Below, piece after piece: positions 8,702-17,273 of a stretch of DNA of 64,000 bases (position 1 is its first letter; every line of letters starts with the position of its first letter). Position numbers and translations under genes: made by a program. This DNA is from an uncultured Aquimarina sp. (lineage in GTDB: Bacteria > Bacteroidota > Bacteroidia > Flavobacteriales > Flavobacteriaceae), in NCBI RefSeq assembly GCF_947492965.1, contig NZ_CANLOZ010000003.1, positions 496,001-560,000 on the forward strand, read 5' to 3'. The notes below the pieces were generated by a model. The model was not told the origin of the DNA and did no database searches. It saw only the letters and a program-made list of their open reading frames with translations.

Positions 8702-10123
8702 CTAAAGAACTGGACTGAAAATTTTAGCGATACCTTCTTTTATTTTGTGTGACCAGGGTCTTGTTACGAAAGTATCATACGCTAAAAGAGTACTCTTATG
8801 GCAATCCTTTACAAACTCTTTTCTAAGTTGAAGTGCAAAATCATCATCATAAATTACAGCATTCACTTCATAATTTTGTTCAAAGCTCCTTATATCTAAA
8901 TTGGTAGTGCCTACTGATGATATTGTATCGTCCGAAACAATCGTTTTACTATGCAAAAAACCATCTTCAAAAAGATAAATCTTTACACCAGCTTGTAACA
9001 AATTTTCAAAATAAGAACGAACACACCACTTTACAATTAGGTTATCCGATTTTTGAGATAATAGTAGCCTTACATCCACTCCGCTCAATGCAGCAACCTT
9101 CAAAGCATCTAAAATCGATTCTCCCGGAATGATATAAGGATTCGCAATATATACGTAATCTTTTGCCTCATTAATGATAGAAAAATACATCTGTTTTGTA
9201 GCTGGAAAATTATCATCTGGACCACTATGAACTATCTGTACAGTAGAGTTTCCGTTAACAAGGTTTTTAGAAAAATAGGATGTGTTTAATATAGATTCGT
9301 CATTACTGACCAAATACCAATCAAGAGCAAATATTGCTTTTAAGTTGTTTACAGAAGGACCTTTTAGTTGTAAATGTGTATCATACCAAATTCCTAAATT
9401 GGGATCTCCTTTTATATATTTATCCGCAATATTAATTCCTCCTGTAAATCCTATTTCTCCATCGATCACTATGATTTTTCTGTGATTTCTATAATTGATA
9501 GAAGAAATAAATTTACCAAATTGGATGGGTAAGAATTTATGAATTTTTACTCCGATATTCTGTAATTTTTTGATGTATGCTTTACTCAGAGATAAGCTAC
9601 CTATTCCATCATAAAGGATATAAATATCTACTCCATCATTAATTTTAGTATTGAATAGATTAAAAAGCTCTGTAGTAAGTCCTCCTTCTTCAAAAATATA
9701 ATATTCAAGATAGATAAATTTGTTGGCATTCTTTATAGCTTCAAAAATGGCTTCAAACGTAGTTCTTCCATTTTTGAGTAGTTTTACTTCATTTCCTGTA
9801 CTAGGTCTAAAAAGTGAGTTCTGAGTAATCAACGAAATTATTTTATGATGCTCATTAAATTCTTTTGTCGAAATAGGAGCGCATTCTGCAACGGCTCTTT
9901 CCATGAAAGTTGCAACCCTAGGTGTTTTTTTTAATCGAAAGAGTTTATTTTTTCTTCGATTTCTTCCCAACATAAAATACAGAAATATACCACCTATTGG
10001 AATTGTGAAAATAGCAAAAAGCCATCCTAATATTTTGGTAGGTCTCATACCATTAAGCAATAATCTAATAGTAATTATTGCACTAATGATTATGTATATA
10101 ATAATACCTATTGAATAAATCAC
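8702..10123 (-). CDS. cls: Cardiolipin synthase (phospholipase D family)
   Basis: 473 residues. Joins two phosphatidylglycerol molecules to give cardiolipin and glycerol at the inner membrane. Two N-terminal membrane segments (about 3-22 and 32-52, with GWLFAIFTIPIGGIFLYFMLG) precede two PLD domains with HKD motifs: HRKIIVIDGEIGFTGG (about 214-229) and HSKTIVSDDTISSVGTTN (about 395-412). Full length and intact. It starts 15 bases after the stop of the upstream universal stress gene, so the two form an operon and cls appears stress-linked here. Confidence 0.92.
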   Translation of the reverse strand: MIYSIGIIIYIIISAIITIRLLLNGMRPTKILGWLFAIFTIPIGGIFLYFMLGRNRRKNKLFRLKKTPRVATFMERAVAECAPISTKEFNEHHKIISLITQNSLFRPSTGNEVKLLKNGRTTFEAIFEAIKNANKFIYLEYYIFEEGGLTTELFNLFNTKINDGVDIYILYDGIGSLSLSKAYIKKLQNIGVKIHKFLPIQFGKFISSINYRNHRKIIVIDGEIGFTGGINIADKYIKGDPNLGIWYDTHLQLKGPSVNNLKAIFALDWYLVSNDESILNTSYFSKNLVNGNSTVQIVHSGPDDNFPATKQMYFSIINEAKDYVYIANPYIIPGESILDALKVAALSGVDVRLLLSQKSDNLIVKWCVRSYFENLLQAGVKIYLFEDGFLHSKTIVSDDTISSVGTTNLDIRSFEQNYEVNAVIYDDDFALQLRKEFVKDCHKSTLLAYDTFVTRPWSHKIKEGIAKIFSPVL

Positions 10124-10138
10124 AAATTAAAGATAAAC

Positions 10139-10975
10139 TTAATAATGCATTATCAATAAAGGAATTTGAGTTCCGTAACTAATTTTAGAAGTTTCAGATC
10201 CTTTAAAAAAGCGTTCTAAAAATGTTTCTCTTTTTACGAATATTGCAGTAAGATCTACTTCCATCACCTGCACAAAACTATGAATCGCTAAAGAAAACGG
10301 TATATTACTAATAGTATGAAAAGTATGGTTGTAGTCTTTAAAAAATGATTCTAGATTCTTTTTATCATCAAATTCTGTTATGGTTACCAATTCATCTTCT
10401 TTGGTTTTCAAAATTCTTAGAGAAGCATTGTGTTTTGATAAAATATCGGTGAGAGGATCAATTCCTTCTGTTGTAAAATGATCATCTATATTCAAAGCAT
10501 ATAACACTGTCTTTGGAACTCTGAATTTGATATTATTTGGTATTGCCAAAACTGGACAATCAATTTTACGGATAACTTTTAGTGTATTGCTTCCAAAAAC
10601 TACCTCAGCAGCTCCAGTAGCTCCGTTTGTACCCATAACAATTAAATCAATTTCCTTAGTCACGACAGCTTGCCTAATGGCATCCGTGAAAATGTCATAA
10701 TCAATTATTTTCTCGAAAGCATAGTTTTCATTAGAATATTTAATTTCTAGATCGTCGACAAGCTGATTTAATTTTGTTTTTGATTCATTAGTTATCGAAT
10801 GATAAAGAGAAGTGTTTGTCGGAGCGCTCATCAAATCATCGGTGGTATAATGAGATGCTTTTTGTACATGTAAAATATAAAAAGTACATAGTTCTTTTTT
10901 AAAAAAATCCGTAGCATAGTCAATAGCATTTAAAGAATTTTTTGAAAAATCTGTGGGTAAGAGAATATTCTTCAT
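10139..10975 (-). CDS. Universal stress protein, tandem UspA domains (copy 6)
   Basis: 278 residues, beginning MKNILLPTDFSKNSLNA. The nucleotide loop is GTNG-N9-GSN with Asn instead of the Lys found in the other copies, still within the consensus. The second domain lacks the loop. It is the only copy on the minus strand and lies just upstream of cardiolipin synthase. A 16-bp palindrome at 11015-11030 in its upstream region could be an operator. Confidence 0.92.
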   Translation of the reverse strand: MKNILLPTDFSKNSLNAIDYATDFFKKELCTFYILHVQKASHYTTDDLMSAPTNTSLYHSITNESKTKLNQLVDDLEIKYSNENYAFEKIIDYDIFTDAIRQAVVTKEIDLIVMGTNGATGAAEVVFGSNTLKVIRKIDCPVLAIPNNIKFRVPKTVLYALNIDDHFTTEGIDPLTDILSKHNASLRILKTKEDELVTITEFDDKKNLESFFKDYNHTFHTISNIPFSLAIHSFVQVMEVDLTAIFVKRETFLERFFKGSETSKISYGTQIPLLIMHY

Positions 10976-11014
10976 GATGTTTGATTTATACCATAAAATT
11001 ACCTTTTAAACCTT

Positions 11015-11030
11015 AGATCAAATATGATCT
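11015..11030. promoter_or_regulatory. 16-bp palindrome upstream of the UspA-cls operon
   Basis: AGATCA-AATA-TGATCT is a perfect 6-4-6 inverted repeat 40 bases upstream of the ATG at 10975. Size and spacing resemble operators of dimeric regulators such as the CRP/FNR superfamily, but the half-site is not the classic TTGAT or TGTGA. Regulator unknown. Confidence 0.35.
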
Positions 11031-11268
11031 TTATCATATAAAAGGAGATTACTAGAGGGTAGATCGCATTACTATATTTTGATGTATTGATACAGATTTG
11101 ATTTTGGATTTCCTCCAGTATTTCAAAAACAGAAAGTAGATCCTCTTTGGATAATTTGGTTTTAAGATATTAATGTTTGGAACAAGAATTATTCATAAAG
11201 TCTTCCTCTACATTTAGACCAAAACTTAGGGTCATATTCATCAAAAAATAAAAATTTTTAAATGTTGT

Positions 11269-11293
11269 GGGTAACATTTTAATCTAGTTGAAC
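11269..11293 (+). promoter_or_regulatory. ECF-sigma-like promoter candidate
   Basis: GGGTAACATTT followed, 14 bases after GGTAAC, by GAAC. The AAC-containing -35 is typical of ECF promoters. The 11-mer GGGTAACATTT is also found upstream of the subtilase gene (minus strand, 21621-21631) and a shorter form lies upstream of the barrel gene at 51558. It sits about 117 bases before the ATG at 11410. Confidence 0.4.
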
Positions 11294-11409
11294 TCCTTCT
11301 ACCAAATGGACATTTATTATCTGGTCTGATCAACCTAAATAATTTTTGCAAAGCAAAACGCGTAAGCCGAAAAGCGAAAGAGTAAGCATTTCTTTTAAAA
11401 CTTAATACA

Positions 11410-13323
11410 ATGAAGCTTAAAAATATTTTATCGCTATTTTTTATGATAGCAAGCATATATCTGGGGATAAGTCAAAACCTGGTGTTAAACGGAGATTTCT
11501 CGCAATACGATGTTAACTGTAATGATTTTAGTTTTGGTTTTACTGGATCAGCAAACACCAATTGTGTAGATGATTGGAACTCCTATTCCGGAAGTCCTTC
11601 CCTACATGGAGTATCATCAAATCCACATGCCTGGATGTGGTCAGGAGGGACGAATGATCATTATGAAAGTATCCAAACTCCAGTAGCATTTGAACAAGGG
11701 AAGTGTTACGCTGTTTCTTTTAAAGTAAAAACGAACGATAGAGGCAATCAGGATATCAGTGATCATGGTACCGTAAACTTAAGAGCTGTAAATTTTCAAA
11801 ATGGAAGTATTGATACAGAACAAACGATATTTTCTAATACTATCGGAACCTATTTAGGGAATAACTGGCATACCGTAACCACTACGTTTACACCTAATGC
11901 TAATTATTCTAGATTATTAATAAATCCATTATACACAGGAGGTGTAAAACAGGCTGAGATGGCGATTGATGATATTGTGATTCAGGAAAGTCAAAACCTT
12001 AGTGTGGATTTTCATTTTGAAGATACAGCTGGTACTCATAAGAATACTTTTTGCGAGGGAGAGACTATTCTACTGAATGGAAGCGCTTCTCAAGGCGAGA
12101 TTCATTATTTTATTGATGCCTGGAGAAGACCTAGCGGTAGTTTAGGAAGTTTTCAGTATGTATCTGGATTAGGATGGACAGCAGGACAATTACAAACGGT
12201 GAATTTAACCAATCTATTTGCTAGTAATAATGTAAATTTTGAAGCAGGTTATGAATATGAAATCAAAGTAGCGTTAGGGAATGATTGCATCGGTTGGCTG
12301 CCTTTAACTAAGAGGTTTACTGTATTACCTAATGCAGCCTTGGATCCTGATTTTACAATGAATGCTAGTTGTGCAGGTAATGGAACTATTACGATTCAGG
12401 CAACAGCTACAACAACCAATGCCTACCAATGGTGGGGATTATTCGAAACAGCTACCTCGACTACTACAGGAGGTACACAAGTAGGACCTATTCAAGGAGG
12501 AACATCGGTTACTTTTAGTGGACTAAGTAGAACCAAAAATTATTACATAAAGCATGGTGTTTGGAAAGATTCTGATAAGAATTGTTATCCATGGCAAGAA
12601 GCCAGAAAAATTGTACCTAATTCTGTAAGTTGGATAGGATATACCACAGATTTTACACTAAGCCTTAGTGCTAGTGGTGGTTTGGTAAATGTAAATCTAC
12701 AGGCGGATCCAAATCCTGTATCGGTTTATCACGGCTGGCAAGTCTACGACGTTAATCATAATGTCATTAGCGGTTTTTGCTGTAACTCCGATATCGCTTC
12801 TTTTTCAGGACTTTCTACAAACACTTGGTATTATATAAAACATGGAATTTGGAATGATTGTAAAGAATGGCAAGAAACTAGAAGATATTTTAGAGTTCAG
12901 ATACAGGAAAGTGAGAATAATACTGGAGGTTTTGTATTAGAAACCAAAGAATATCCTTTTGAGCCAGATAGTGCCTATACAAAAGAGATCAATGAACTCA
13001 TTAATTCTGGTGTAATTTTCGAACTTTTTGAAGAGTATGAAGAGGGAAGTTTTGTGGAGGATGATAAAGAAATTTCAAAAATCGAAATGTACCCTAATCC
13101 AGTTCCAGCAGGAAGAGTGCTTACCATTACCACCTCAACTACTACGGATATCCAAAATGTTGAATTAGTAACATTTACAGGGAAGAGTGCATCCATATCG
13201 TTTAAAAAAGAAAAAGGTATGATCCTTTTGGATATAGATGCGAAAACACCTAAAGGGATGTATTTCGTAAGAATCATTAAAGACTCTGGAGAAGTAATCA
13301 CAAAACAATTAGCGGTACAATAG
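11410..13323 (+). CDS. Secreted protein with C-terminal T9SS sorting domain
   Basis: 637 residues. A signal peptide (about 1-21, ending LGIS) is followed by NLVLNGDFS, the start of a carbohydrate-binding-like jelly roll (about 22-195) with the usual W-H-x-V-T-x-T-F-T-P strand. Two copies of a roughly 60-residue motif follow (about 340-400 and 438-495) with pattern W-W/H-G-x...F-S-G-L-S...Y-Y-I-K-H-G-x-W...W-Q-E. The last 80 residues (MYPNPVPAGRVLTI...GMYFVRIIKDSGEVITKQL) are a type A T9SS sorting domain, so the protein is exported and surface-attached or released. Substrate unknown. The next gene starts 30 bases later. Confidence 0.88.
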   Translation: MKLKNILSLFFMIASIYLGISQNLVLNGDFSQYDVNCNDFSFGFTGSANTNCVDDWNSYSGSPSLHGVSSNPHAWMWSGGTNDHYESIQTPVAFEQGKCYAVSFKVKTNDRGNQDISDHGTVNLRAVNFQNGSIDTEQTIFSNTIGTYLGNNWHTVTTTFTPNANYSRLLINPLYTGGVKQAEMAIDDIVIQESQNLSVDFHFEDTAGTHKNTFCEGETILLNGSASQGEIHYFIDAWRRPSGSLGSFQYVSGLGWTAGQLQTVNLTNLFASNNVNFEAGYEYEIKVALGNDCIGWLPLTKRFTVLPNAALDPDFTMNASCAGNGTITIQATATTTNAYQWWGLFETATSTTTGGTQVGPIQGGTSVTFSGLSRTKNYYIKHGVWKDSDKNCYPWQEARKIVPNSVSWIGYTTDFTLSLSASGGLVNVNLQADPNPVSVYHGWQVYDVNHNVISGFCCNSDIASFSGLSTNTWYYIKHGIWNDCKEWQETRRYFRVQIQESENNTGGFVLETKEYPFEPDSAYTKEINELINSGVIFELFEEYEEGSFVEDDKEISKIEMYPNPVPAGRVLTITTSTTTDIQNVELVTFTGKSASISFKKEKGMILLDIDAKTPKGMYFVRIIKDSGEVITKQLAVQ

Positions 13324-13353
13324 TCTTTATAATCAATTTAATATATAGAATAG

Positions 13354-14484
13354 ATGAAAAATTTTAAAACATATTTACTACTCTCATTTTTAGTGCTCAT
13401 CACTTTTTTTTGGGCTTGTAATGATGAGTTTACTACATCAGAAATGCGTGTAGATATATTGGAAACTACTTTAAAAAGAGAAGGGGTTTTAGATCGCCTA
13501 AGTGGGACTCTTCAAACTAAAAACAATAAACCAATTGTAAATGCCACGATTAAACTTCGAGGCGATATAATAGCATTCAGCGATTCGAAAGGAGGTTTTG
13601 TTTTAGAGGAAAACAGTTTTAGGTTAGGAGATGTATTAACTATAGAGCATGAGGATTTTGTTACAGTTTCTAAAGTAATTGAAAAGAACACAAAACTATT
13701 TGTTTTAATGAAAGAAAGAGCCAAAGCTCATGTGATTGATGCTGATAAAGGGGCAGAAATACCTGTGGACTTTCAAGGGCAAATATCAATTCCTAGCAAT
13801 GCGTTTAACTATAGAGGAAAGCCGTATAATGGTAAAGTAGAAATAAGAGCCACTTATATAGATGTAACTGATCCGTTTGAATTAAGAAGTGCTCCTGGAA
13901 GTTACATAGCAGAAGAGGAAGATGGGACTTTATATCCATTAACATCTTTTGGAATGATAGAAATTACAGCTACAATACCCGAGAAAAATATTCCTTTAGA
14001 TCTAAATGAAGGAGCGGTAATTGATGCTTCATTTCCAATACAAACGGAAAATACGCCAGAACAAGTGAATTTATACGAATTGAATAAAGAAACTGGATAC
14101 TGGGACATTTCTGGAGTTTTGGTTAATCAAGGAAATGTATTAAGAGGAGAGATTACATCGGTTAATAGTTCGTGGAATGCAGATGATCCTTGTGCAAACG
14201 CTTTAGTATGTGTGAGAGTACAAGTGGTATATACCAATGGAGATCCTGGATGTTATGTTTGGGCTACAGGACTTACTTATAATGGTTTTTCGGGCCATTT
14301 TACCCCTGATGCAAATGGATTTGTAGAATTTTGGGTGTGTCCTAATAGTGTATTCCAGCTAAACGCTTGTTTATGTTTATGCGTTCCAGGAGGGCCGATT
14401 TACACTTCGATTATCGACCTGTCTACAGTTACGATGAATCCTTCGGGCTGTACAGATCTTGGTGTCTGGACAATTAATAACTAA
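13354..14484 (+). CDS. Lipoprotein with carboxypeptidase-regulatory-like domain
   Basis: 376 residues; lipobox FFWAC with Cys 22. Residues about 50-115 (LSGTLQTKNNKPIVNATIKLRG...GGFVLEENSFRLGDVLTIEHEDF) form a carboxypeptidase-regulatory-like beta-sandwich common in Bacteroidota outer-membrane proteins. The middle (about 125-260) resembles the envelope protein class with VDFQGQISIPSNAFNYRG. The C-terminus is cysteine-rich (CANALVCVRVQV...CLCLCVPGG), which suggests disulfides and periplasmic or surface location. Lies between two T9SS-sorted genes and is probably co-transcribed with the first. Function not known. Confidence 0.8.
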   Translation: MKNFKTYLLLSFLVLITFFWACNDEFTTSEMRVDILETTLKREGVLDRLSGTLQTKNNKPIVNATIKLRGDIIAFSDSKGGFVLEENSFRLGDVLTIEHEDFVTVSKVIEKNTKLFVLMKERAKAHVIDADKGAEIPVDFQGQISIPSNAFNYRGKPYNGKVEIRATYIDVTDPFELRSAPGSYIAEEEDGTLYPLTSFGMIEITATIPEKNIPLDLNEGAVIDASFPIQTENTPEQVNLYELNKETGYWDISGVLVNQGNVLRGEITSVNSSWNADDPCANALVCVRVQVVYTNGDPGCYVWATGLTYNGFSGHFTPDANGFVEFWVCPNSVFQLNACLCLCVPGGPIYTSIIDLSTVTMNPSGCTDLGVWTINN

Positions 14485-14542
14485 TATCAAATAATCCACC
14501 TTTGTGATTTTTATTCATAAAGGTGGATAAAAATACATTACG

Positions 14543-17206
14543 ATGAAATCTTTTGTAACAAACCTGTTGTTTATAAGCTTGGGATTGACCATGCTTTATG
14601 GACAAGAGCAGATTAAGGAGGGAAGCGATTTTGATCATATAGATGACTATAGACCTAAGACCTTCCAGTTAAAAAATACTAATGAGCGTATAGATAGCTT
14701 AGAAGAGTATTTTAAGAGCTATCAACTTTTAGATTTTGATTTTGAAGAAGTATATCATCATGTTAAAAGAGATAATTATATATCAGAGTTCCTACTAGCT
14801 GCAGAAAATTGGAAATATGAAATTAGTTTACAATCTAATGATATAAGAAGCCCCGAGTATGTAGAAAGTATTAATGGAGAGATTATAAATCAAACAGATG
14901 AGGCAAATAATACTCAATCAAATACGTATAAAGGAGTAGCAGATAAAAACAGAAATAATATTGTAAGAGTAACTATCACTAAAGATAATTTTTGGGGATA
15001 TATTTATAATCAAGAAAAGGAGGATTGGTTGTTTTTTGAATCAACACGACATTTTCTTAAAGATGATGAAGCAAGAAATTATTTGTTAGTATATCATCTA
15101 AAAGATATGAGAGAAAATGCATTTGGAGAATGTCAAGAGTTGATAGCTGATATAAGTGATAGAGAAGAAATTAATATTGGAGGGCAAACATTTTCATCAA
15201 AAGGCGGTACTTCTACTTGTACACCAAAATATTTAGAAATTGCTACAGATGCAGATTATGAACATTATCAATACTATAGAAATACTGGTGGGTCTAATCC
15301 AGAGATTTTATCCTTACTAAATCAAACAGAAGGAATCTTTTCTATTTATTTTAATATTCTTTTTAGTGTAACAGGGCAAAATGTACAAACTTCAAGCATG
15401 GATCCTTATACATCAATTATTGCTGAAGATCGTTTAATAGAATTTAGGGTTAATAGTCCCTCAGTTTTTTCTGGAATTAACAGAGATATAAGCATGTTAT
15501 TTACAGGGTTAACTAGCATGAAAGATGATAATGGAAGTTTGTCTGTAGCTGGAATTGCTTACGTCGGCACCACTTGTAGATACCCTACATATGCCTGTAC
15601 GGTTATTGGAAGAACGGCTGGTGCATATATGACCATCGCACATGAAATAGGGCATCTATTAAATATGCCGCATCCGTTTGAAGTTTCAGGGAATACCGAA
15701 TGTAGTACAACTCCAGGAATTATGTGCTACGGTACTAGAGGATATTTTTTTAATGCTTCTAGTATTTCGAAAACACAAAATCACCTTGCTTCATATGGTA
15801 ATTGTTTAAATAATATTAATTCATCGACGGTAGGAAATGATTGGGAAATGACTTGGACTAATGAAAGAAACAAAAGAAGATTAGGAGGATGGTATTTTAA
15901 TAATGGAGATCATAAACTAGTAGGTGATTTTGATGGAGATACCGATGAAGAACTACTTTTTATGAGTAGTACAACCTGGTCTGGTATGGAAGATTATTCT
16001 TGTGATACGGGAACAGATTGGTACGATATGTGGAATAATCACGGAAGCAGATGGATAGGATCCTGGTATATGAATGAAGGAGATCGCCATTATACAGGAG
16101 ATTTTGATGGAGATGGAATTACAGATTTATTGTCTATTTCTGTTAGTAATGCATGGGCTACGTTACAAGGATTTAATGCAGCTACCAATTCTTGGTATTA
16201 TAAATGGAGCAATTTTGGCAGCTTTAATATTTCTACATGGCATATAAGATCTTCTGATCAATTTCAGATAGGAGATTTTGACGGGGATGGAAAAGATGAA
16301 TTGTTAGGATTCTCTTATAATTGGTCAAGCTTATTTGATTTTGAAGGAGGTACTTTTAGTCAGAGATGGACAAATAGTGGAAGCGGAAGAATTGGAGGTG
16401 TAGATGCTAATTATGATAATCGGTATACACCTGGGAGATTTACGGTTACGAATGCAGATGAACTTTTAACTTGGGTTAATACTTGGGTAACAGTACTGAG
16501 ATTTGATACTAATACTTCGCAATGGAATTGGATCTGGAGTCAATATGGAGATTCAAAATTTGCAAATATGCAGATATTACCGTTAAACAATCAACAGAAA
16601 ATTTTGATAGGTAACTTTGATCAGGATGCTACGGATGAGGTTTTAAATATTAATAATACTTGGTCTGCTACTGCTGATTATAATGGCACCAATTTTCAAC
16701 AAAATTGGAATAATTCAGGAACAGGAAGGTTAGATAATTGGTACTTAAATGGAGTTCAAAATGATTATTTAACTGTAAAAGCAACACCACATAATGAAAA
16801 ACATATACTGGCTCTAAAGTATTACGAAATATTTGATTTCTTTTATTATGAAAAATATCCAGAATTGTCTAGTATGTATCGCAGCAATGAATTACATAAC
16901 AAACAGAATATAGGAGATCCTTTAAATACTAATAGTGTAGGTGTCTTGAGTTCGTATGAGATAACTTTATTTCCTAATCCTACATCTGATAAAATTCAAG
17001 TAAAAATAGAGTCAGAGAATGATAAATTGAATGGACTTCGGATAGAATTGTTTGATTTAAAAGGAACCAAACTGATTTCTGAAATAATCACTCAAAAATA
17101 TTATAAAATAAATGTAAAACCTTACCCAAGCGGAGTATATATGCTTAAAATTTCTGATACAAATGGTTTTAGAAAGACTCATAAAGTATTAATTACAGAT
17201 CATTAA
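14543..17206 (+). CDS. Secreted metzincin-like metalloprotease with FG-GAP-like repeats and T9SS domain
   Basis: 887 residues. Signal peptide about 1-20 (ending MLYGQ). The zinc motif HEIGHLLNMPH places His367, His371 and His377 as ligands and Glu368 as catalytic base. Metzincins usually have Gly at the sixth position after the first Glu; here it is Asn, a variant accepted in the extended consensus. Met394 in GIMCYG is the likely Met-turn. From about 455 to 740 come five FG-GAP/VCBS-like units (GDFDGDTDEEL, GDFDGDGITDL, GDFDGDGKDEL and two weaker). Residues about 808-887 (LFPNPTSDKIQV...SGVYMLKISD) are a T9SS sorting domain. Exported endopeptidase; substrate unknown. Confidence 0.88.
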   Translation: MKSFVTNLLFISLGLTMLYGQEQIKEGSDFDHIDDYRPKTFQLKNTNERIDSLEEYFKSYQLLDFDFEEVYHHVKRDNYISEFLLAAENWKYEISLQSNDIRSPEYVESINGEIINQTDEANNTQSNTYKGVADKNRNNIVRVTITKDNFWGYIYNQEKEDWLFFESTRHFLKDDEARNYLLVYHLKDMRENAFGECQELIADISDREEINIGGQTFSSKGGTSTCTPKYLEIATDADYEHYQYYRNTGGSNPEILSLLNQTEGIFSIYFNILFSVTGQNVQTSSMDPYTSIIAEDRLIEFRVNSPSVFSGINRDISMLFTGLTSMKDDNGSLSVAGIAYVGTTCRYPTYACTVIGRTAGAYMTIAHEIGHLLNMPHPFEVSGNTECSTTPGIMCYGTRGYFFNASSISKTQNHLASYGNCLNNINSSTVGNDWEMTWTNERNKRRLGGWYFNNGDHKLVGDFDGDTDEELLFMSSTTWSGMEDYSCDTGTDWYDMWNNHGSRWIGSWYMNEGDRHYTGDFDGDGITDLLSISVSNAWATLQGFNAATNSWYYKWSNFGSFNISTWHIRSSDQFQIGDFDGDGKDELLGFSYNWSSLFDFEGGTFSQRWTNSGSGRIGGVDANYDNRYTPGRFTVTNADELLTWVNTWVTVLRFDTNTSQWNWIWSQYGDSKFANMQILPLNNQQKILIGNFDQDATDEVLNINNTWSATADYNGTNFQQNWNNSGTGRLDNWYLNGVQNDYLTVKATPHNEKHILALKYYEIFDFFYYEKYPELSSMYRSNELHNKQNIGDPLNTNSVGVLSSYEITLFPNPTSDKIQVKIESENDKLNGLRIELFDLKGTKLISEIITQKYYKINVKPYPSGVYMLKISDTNGFRKTHKVLITDH

Positions 17207-17221
17207 ACTATTTTCACTACA

Positions 17222-17273
17222 AATCTTGAAAGCAATATATGGAATCGAGTATTTCTATTTTGTTTTCAAGATT
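17222..17273. terminator. Hairpin between convergent genes
   Basis: AATCTTGAAAGCAA (17222-17235) and TTGTTTTCAAGATT (17260-17273) pair over 14 bp with one G-U, loop 24 bases, and a T-rich flank on the plus strand. It lies between the stops of the metalloprotease and CHAT genes, overlapping the last codons of the latter, and could serve both directions. The long loop lowers confidence. Confidence 0.5.

Larger units (their letters stand above)
10976..11409. other. Divergent intergenic region between the UspA-cls operon and the T9SS gene
   Basis: 434 bases with no credible gene. It holds the palindrome at 11015-11030 near the UspA gene and an ECF-like promoter motif at 11269-11293 facing the T9SS gene. 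The rest is AT-rich with no further repeat seen. Confidence 0.7.

Noticed and set aside
12975..13301. Minus-strand ORF of 108 codons in the T9SS gene
   Set aside because: It is antisense to the conserved T9SS sorting domain; its Ser-rich composition is a by-product.
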